60,000 nt of DNA, taken from an uncultured Flavobacteriaceae bacterium (GTDB lineage: Bacteria; Bacteroidota; Bacteroidia; Flavobacteriales; Flavobacteriaceae). The position numbers and the translations under genes were made by a program. The stretch covers positions 1 through 60,000 of the forward strand of contig CAJJCA010000005.1 in NCBI GenBank assembly GCA_905182575.1, read 5' to 3'. The notes beneath the pieces were generated by a model that was given only the letters and a program-made list of their open reading frames with translations, was not told the DNA's origin and made no database searches. Positions 56,425-60,000 of the stretch are shown here, piece by piece (position 1 is the stretch's first letter; each line of letters begins with the position of its first letter).

Positions 56425-57831
56425 ATGTCTAGAAAATTTAAAAAAGAACGTTTTGATGATGTCGCAGTGGTTGACATTACTGCTAAGGGGAAAGGAGTCG
56501 TGAAATCAGAAAGTGGCAAAGTTATTTTTGTTGATGGTGTTGTCCCTGGAGATCATGTTAATGTCGAAACTTACAAGAAAAGAAGGGGTTATTTTGAAGC
56601 CAACTTACTGAAAATAGTCAAACCCTCCATAGATCGTGTAATACCCCCATGTGAACATTTTGGTGTTTGTGGTGGTTGTAAGTGGCAAAATCTAGACTAC
56701 GAAGCCCAATTGAGATACAAGCAAAAAGAAATACTTCATAATCTCACACACCTTTCAGGAATGAAGCTCCCTGAAATAGAACCCATAAAAAGTGTTGCTT
56801 CCCCCTATTTTTACAGGAATAAAATGGAATATTCTTTTTCCAATCAGCGGTGGTTAACTTCCGAAGAAATTGATAATAAAGATGAATCACTTGAAAAAAA
56901 GGGTTTGGGATTCCACAAAGCTGGAATGTGGGACAAGGTTGTAGACATTCAAAAATGTCACCTTCAAAAAGAACCTGCTAATGATATTAGAAACGGTATT
57001 AGGGAATATGCCATTAAAAATGATTTAGAGTTTTTTAACCCCAGAGCTCAAGAAGGTTTTTTAAGAACCCTGATGATTCGAAACTCCTCAATCGGAGAGT
57101 TTATGGTACTTATTCAGTTTTTCAAAGAAGACGAAACCAAAAGGGTCGCTTTATTGGATTATTTAAAAGATAATTTTGAAATTTCTTCCCTACTCTATTG
57201 CATCAATTCAAAAGCCAATGACACGCTCTATGATCAAGAAATTGAGCTTTTTGACGGAAGAGATTACATTATAGAAAAAATGGAGGATCTTGAATTTAAA
57301 GTTAATGCAAAATCTTTTTTTCAAACCAATTCAGATCAGGCCTTTGAACTCTATAAAATAACACGCGAATTTGCTGATTTAAAAGGAGATGAAGTTGTGT
57401 ATGATTTGTATACAGGGACTGGAACAATTGCCCAATTTGTTGCTAAAAAGACAAAAAAGGTTGTTGGTGTAGAGTCTGTACCAGAAGCCATCGAGGCTGC
57501 AAAGGAAAATGCCCAAGAAAACAATATTGATAATGCCTTTTTTGAAGTGGGCGACATGAAAGAAGTGTTCAATGAAGATTTTATTAACCGACATGGAAAG
57601 GCAGACGTCGTGATTACTGATCCACCAAGAAACGGAATGCATCCAGATGTTGTAAAGCAATTGATCGGTTTGGGAGCCGGAAAAATAGTCTATGTCAGTT
57701 GTAATAATGCTACGCAAGCTAGAGATTTAAGTTTAATGAGCCATGCCTACAAAATGACGCGATGTCGTGCAGTAGACATGTTCCCTCAAACACAACATGT
57801 TGAAAATATTGTACTTTTGGAAAAGATTTAA
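56425..57831 (+). CDS. rlmD: 23S rRNA (uracil1939-C5)-methyltransferase RlmD (468 aa)
   Basis: TRAM domain at residues 1-60 (ITAKGKGVVKSESGKVIFVD), then the [4Fe-4S] cysteines CEHFGVCGGCKWQNLDY (plus a later Cys), then a Rossmann methyltransferase: VVYDLYTGTGTIAQFVAKKT (SAM loop), ITDPPRNGMHPDVV and the catalytic Cys in IVYVSCNNATQARDL. SAM-dependent m5U formation in 23S rRNA (or tRNA m5U54 for some homologues). Frame intact and length normal. Followed after 5 bases by the DUF6452 gene. Confidence 0.95.
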   Translation: MSRKFKKERFDDVAVVDITAKGKGVVKSESGKVIFVDGVVPGDHVNVETYKKRRGYFEANLLKIVKPSIDRVIPPCEHFGVCGGCKWQNLDYEAQLRYKQKEILHNLTHLSGMKLPEIEPIKSVASPYFYRNKMEYSFSNQRWLTSEEIDNKDESLEKKGLGFHKAGMWDKVVDIQKCHLQKEPANDIRNGIREYAIKNDLEFFNPRAQEGFLRTLMIRNSSIGEFMVLIQFFKEDETKRVALLDYLKDNFEISSLLYCINSKANDTLYDQEIELFDGRDYIIEKMEDLEFKVNAKSFFQTNSDQAFELYKITREFADLKGDEVVYDLYTGTGTIAQFVAKKTKKVVGVESVPEAIEAAKENAQENNIDNAFFEVGDMKEVFNEDFINRHGKADVVITDPPRNGMHPDVVKQLIGLGAGKIVYVSCNNATQARDLSLMSHAYKMTRCRAVDMFPQTQHVENIVLLEKI

Positions 57832-57836
57832 ATAAA

Positions 57837-58319
57837 ATGAATTTTAGAATTTTCTTTATTGTTTGTTTATTAATCCTAAGCTCCTGTGAAAAAGATGACA
57901 TCTGTCTCGAAGGAACTCCTGCAACGCCAAGGTTGATAGTTGTTTTTAGAGACTATCAGGACACAGCAGTTAAAAAATCAGTTGAAAACTTAGTGATTCA
58001 AGGTTTTAACCAAGAAGAAATCTTACAAACCTTTACCGGAGACTCTATTGCCTTGCCACTTAGGAAAAACTTTGAGTTTTCACAATTTAAACTCTCTTTC
58101 AACGTAGATACAGATAGTTTAATTGCTGATTCTTTACAGTTCAACTATGATCGGTTTGACCTGTATATAAATCGCGCCTGTGGCTATAAATCAAATTATG
58201 TATTTCAAGAACCATCTCATTATCTATTGACTAAAAGTGAGGGCTGGATTCAAAACATAGAAAAATCAAAAGACACCATTTCAGATGAGCAAAATACGCA
58301 CTTGGTTATTTACCATTAA
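57837..58319 (+). CDS. DUF6452 family lipoprotein (160 aa)
   Basis: Lipoprotein signal with lipobox (CLLILSSC), then CLEGTPATPRLIVVFRDYQD and AVKKSVENLVIQGFN. These match DUF6452, a Bacteroidetes envelope family that lies next to RlmD and DUF6048. The gene overlaps the DUF6048 start by 35 bases. Function unknown. Confidence 0.88.
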   Translation: MNFRIFFIVCLLILSSCEKDDICLEGTPATPRLIVVFRDYQDTAVKKSVENLVIQGFNQEEILQTFTGDSIALPLRKNFEFSQFKLSFNVDTDSLIADSLQFNYDRFDLYINRACGYKSNYVFQEPSHYLLTKSEGWIQNIEKSKDTISDEQNTHLVIYH

Positions 58320-59007
58320 TCTAATACTGCTATGCGGAATGGGAAATGCTCAAGAAAGCGAACCCCTTTTAGAAAGCATCGATACAATTCAAAAACGGGT
58401 GAAAAAACCCTATACCCTAAGGTTTGGCATTGATTTGATAAAACCCGTTACAGCACAATTTGAAAAAGACTACTTTGGGTTAGAACTCGTTGGAGATTTA
58501 CGCCTTTATGGTGATTTTTATATTGCTGCTGAAATTGGAAACGAAAAAAGAACCGAACAGTCTGAGTTAATCAACTTCACCACCGCTGGCAGTTACATAA
58601 AATTAGGATTTGATTACAACATGTTTAAAAACTGGAAAGGCATGAACAACGCCATTCATATTGGTCTTCGACTCTGCAACAGTTTTCACACGCAGAACGT
58701 AAACAGCTATGAAACGTACAACCTTAATCACTACTGGCCAACTGAAATTACGCAAAATGGATTTCAAACGGGGGAAAGAGAATCTTTAAATGCACGATGG
58801 GCTGAGGTTGTTGTTGGAATAAAGGTTAGGCTTATCGATAACTTTTATATGGGATTTAGTTTGCGCATGAACAGATTATTTAGCGATACTGAACCAAACA
58901 ACTTTGACAATCTTTACATTCCAGGTTTTAACAGAAAAACCGATGAAAATGTTTGGGGCGCTGGATTTAACTACACCCTCACCTATGCCATTCCAATCAG
59001 ACTTTAG
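58285..59007 (+). CDS. DUF6048 family outer-membrane protein (240 aa)
   Basis: Signal peptide (WLFTINLILLCGMGNAQ), then a beta-barrel-like chain: YTLRFGIDLIKPVTAQFEKD, YFGLELVGDLRLYGDFYIAA, GSYIKLGFDYNMFKNWKGMN and a closing VWGAGFNYTLTYAIPIRL. These match DUF6048 (about 240 residues), a small barrel partner of DUF6452. It overlaps the DUF6452 gene by 35 bases and is the last gene of the rlmD operon. Function unknown. Confidence 0.88.
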   Translation: MSKIRTWLFTINLILLCGMGNAQESEPLLESIDTIQKRVKKPYTLRFGIDLIKPVTAQFEKDYFGLELVGDLRLYGDFYIAAEIGNEKRTEQSELINFTTAGSYIKLGFDYNMFKNWKGMNNAIHIGLRLCNSFHTQNVNSYETYNLNHYWPTEITQNGFQTGERESLNARWAEVVVGIKVRLIDNFYMGFSLRMNRLFSDTEPNNFDNLYIPGFNRKTDENVWGAGFNYTLTYAIPIRL

Positions 59008-59025
59008 AGCGACTAAAGTGTTTTT
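59001..59025 (+). terminator. Terminator after DUF6048
   Basis: ACTTTAG-AGCGA-CTAAAGT followed by GTTTTT; the first arm includes the DUF6048 stop codon (59005-59007). Seven-pair stem, moderate strength. Confidence 0.65.
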
Positions 59026-59206
59026 AGGGTTTTAATTAATGGCAATTTAACAAAGAGTTTGTTTTTATTTATTAAAAACTTAGGACAAAATATACTCGCC
59101 AGAAGAAAGCTGCATAACACCAAAGGCAGATAAGAAATCACTAGGAACTGCCCAATTTACAGCGAAAAATAAAAAACATCATGACCGAAGGAAATCAGGT
59201 TAAAAA

Positions 59207-60000
59207 TTAATGCTTTATTTTTTCATTTGTTTTTAATTTATGGATTTTTTTGGTTCCAGCATAAATCGGGAACAAACACAACCTCGATTCTAACTTTCCA
59301 TTGAATAATTTAATTTTCCGTGTGGGTCTCAATCCCACAAACTTCATTGCTTCAAAGTTAGAGCTGATCATCCAAGCATTGGTGTTGGGATAGTTCCTCT
59401 TGAGCGTGTCGCCAAACTCTTGATACAATCCATCAATATCTCCTTCCAAGCGCTCACCATAAGGCGGGTTGGTTAATAAGTGTAATGGAGTTTCTCCAAT
59501 TTTTGAAGAATGAAAAAAATTGGCACGATTCACATGAATAAAATCCTCTAAAGAGGCATTCTTAACGTTTTGAATTGCCTTTTCAACAGCTGATGGAGCT
59601 TTGTCAAATCCATATATTTTTCCAACAGGAGATTTCACTTTTTTAAGCTGAGACTGTCTTATTTTATCAAAAAGAGAAGCATCCCAGTCGCTCCATTTTT
59701 CAAAAGCAAACTCGTTTCTATTTAAATTAGCAGGAATATCGCAAGCAAGCATAGCAGCTTCAATCAAGATCGTACCACTACCACACATAGGGTCAATAAA
59801 ATCAGTCTGACGGTCCCACCCCGAAAGCTGCACCAAACAAGCGGCAAGTACTTCATTCATCGGAGCGATGTTCGTCGCCGAACGGTACCCTCGATGATGT
59901 AAGGAACTCCCAGAACTATCCAGCGAAATGCTACATTCATTTTCGTAAATGTGTAGATGAATCCTAAAATCGGGATGGCGAGTATCAACATTGGGTCGAT
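59207..60000 (-). CDS. THUMP-type class I SAM-dependent RNA methyltransferase (RlmL-like), 5' end outside window
   Basis: C-terminal 260 residues visible: RPNVDTRHPDFRIHLHIYEN and SISLDSSGSSLHHRGYRSAT (end of the THUMP domain), APMNEVLAACLVQLSGW, FIDPMCGSGTILIEAAMLAC (SAM loop), VEKAIQNVKNASLEDF and HLLTNPPYGERLEGDIDGLY (NPPY catalytic motif), then SSNFEAMKFVGLRPTRKIKL. Matches the RlmL/TrmN group that methylates N2 of guanosine in rRNA or tRNA. The frame is open to the window edge. Confidence 0.9.
   Translation of the reverse strand, partial: RPNVDTRHPDFRIHLHIYENECSISLDSSGSSLHHRGYRSATNIAPMNEVLAACLVQLSGWDRQTDFIDPMCGSGTILIEAAMLACDIPANLNRNEFAFEKWSDWDASLFDKIRQSQLKKVKSPVGKIYGFDKAPSAVEKAIQNVKNASLEDFIHVNRANFFHSSKIGETPLHLLTNPPYGERLEGDIDGLYQEFGDTLKRNYPNTNAWMISSNFEAMKFVGLRPTRKIKLFNGKLESRLCLFPIYAGTKKIHKLKTNEKIKH

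Noticed and set aside
59003-59206. Hydrophobic minus-strand stretch in the gap after the rRNA methyltransferase gene (FLVISYLPLVLCSFLLASIF, then FLINKNKLFVKLPLIKTL)
   Set aside because: The frame has an internal stop and no start, and it runs into the terminator hairpin; could be a lost gene end, but there is no family match to support it.
1-60000. CRISPR arrays, rRNA operon, insertion sequences
   Set aside because: No regularly spaced repeats, rRNA signatures or transposase motifs were found on reading both strands.

Overview
This is low-GC chromosomal DNA from a member of the Bacteroidetes, most likely a marine member of the Flavobacteriia. The evidence is the mix of Bacteroidetes-restricted families (DUF4290, DUF6452/DUF6048, fused ResB-CcsA, the NagB/PIG-L fusion, DUF5009 acetyltransferase, BspA/DUF285 surface protein), promoters of the TTTG-N18-TAnnTTTG type, a 6S-Flavo-like RNA, and many secreted proteins whose signal peptides end in AQ. 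No plasmid, phage, IS element or CRISPR array was seen.

Layout. 0-7 kb: 5' part of methylmalonyl-CoA mutase small subunit, small Cys-rich protein, DUF2911, YbdG-type MscS channel, TerB-like protein, DUF6174 lipoprotein, fused cytochrome c biogenesis protein. 7.5-15.4 kb: DUF2520 protein, KdsC-like phosphatase, Maf, a lipoprotein, PIG-L deacetylase, a 32-residue membrane peptide coupled to a Na+/solute symporter, and a second DUF2911 protein. 15.5-22.7 kb: light-response/DNA-repair cassette (SRPBCC, SDR, class I photolyase, DUF2256, cry-DASH, iron-sulfur photolyase, divergent cryptochrome, TIGR03643), mostly joined by 4-bp or 11-bp overlaps. 22.8-31.7 kb: DUF1801 remnant, MurA operon with an Asp-type active site, DUF493, AAA ATPase, RecQ, Fmt, HU, YqgE, class IV aminotransferase. 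31.7-35.3 kb: gene-poor accessory stretch with outer-membrane and BspA-like proteins, ORF fragments and tRNA-Met. 35.3-47.3 kb: amino-sugar/oxidised-sugar locus (DUF1080 hydrolase, DUF255 protein, GH20 hexosaminidase, GMC oxidoreductase with its subunit 3, NagB/PIG-L fusion, acetate-type symporter with DUF4212 subunit, HGSNAT-like acetyltransferase). 47.3-60 kb: transporters, RNase Y, 6S RNA, ZapA and a coiled-coil partner, M23 peptidase, cysteine desulfurase, RocD, RlmD, DUF6452/DUF6048, and the 3' part of an rRNA methyltransferase.

About two dozen genes, including ones expected to be essential or nearly so (fmt, zapA, rny, ccsA), are split by single-base frame changes although their overall lengths stay normal. 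I read this mainly as uncorrected sequencing or assembly indels, so split genes are annotated as one gene each with the break point given. A few loci (DUF1801, a Rieske tail, the 32-35 kb stretch) look genuinely decayed.

Working together: the 16-22 kb genes form a blue-light/UV module; the 35-47 kb genes look like uptake and catabolism of N-acetyl-hexosamine polymers, with a possible sugar-oxidation (3-keto) branch; the rny-6S-zapA block combines RNA turnover, RNA polymerase regulation and cell division.
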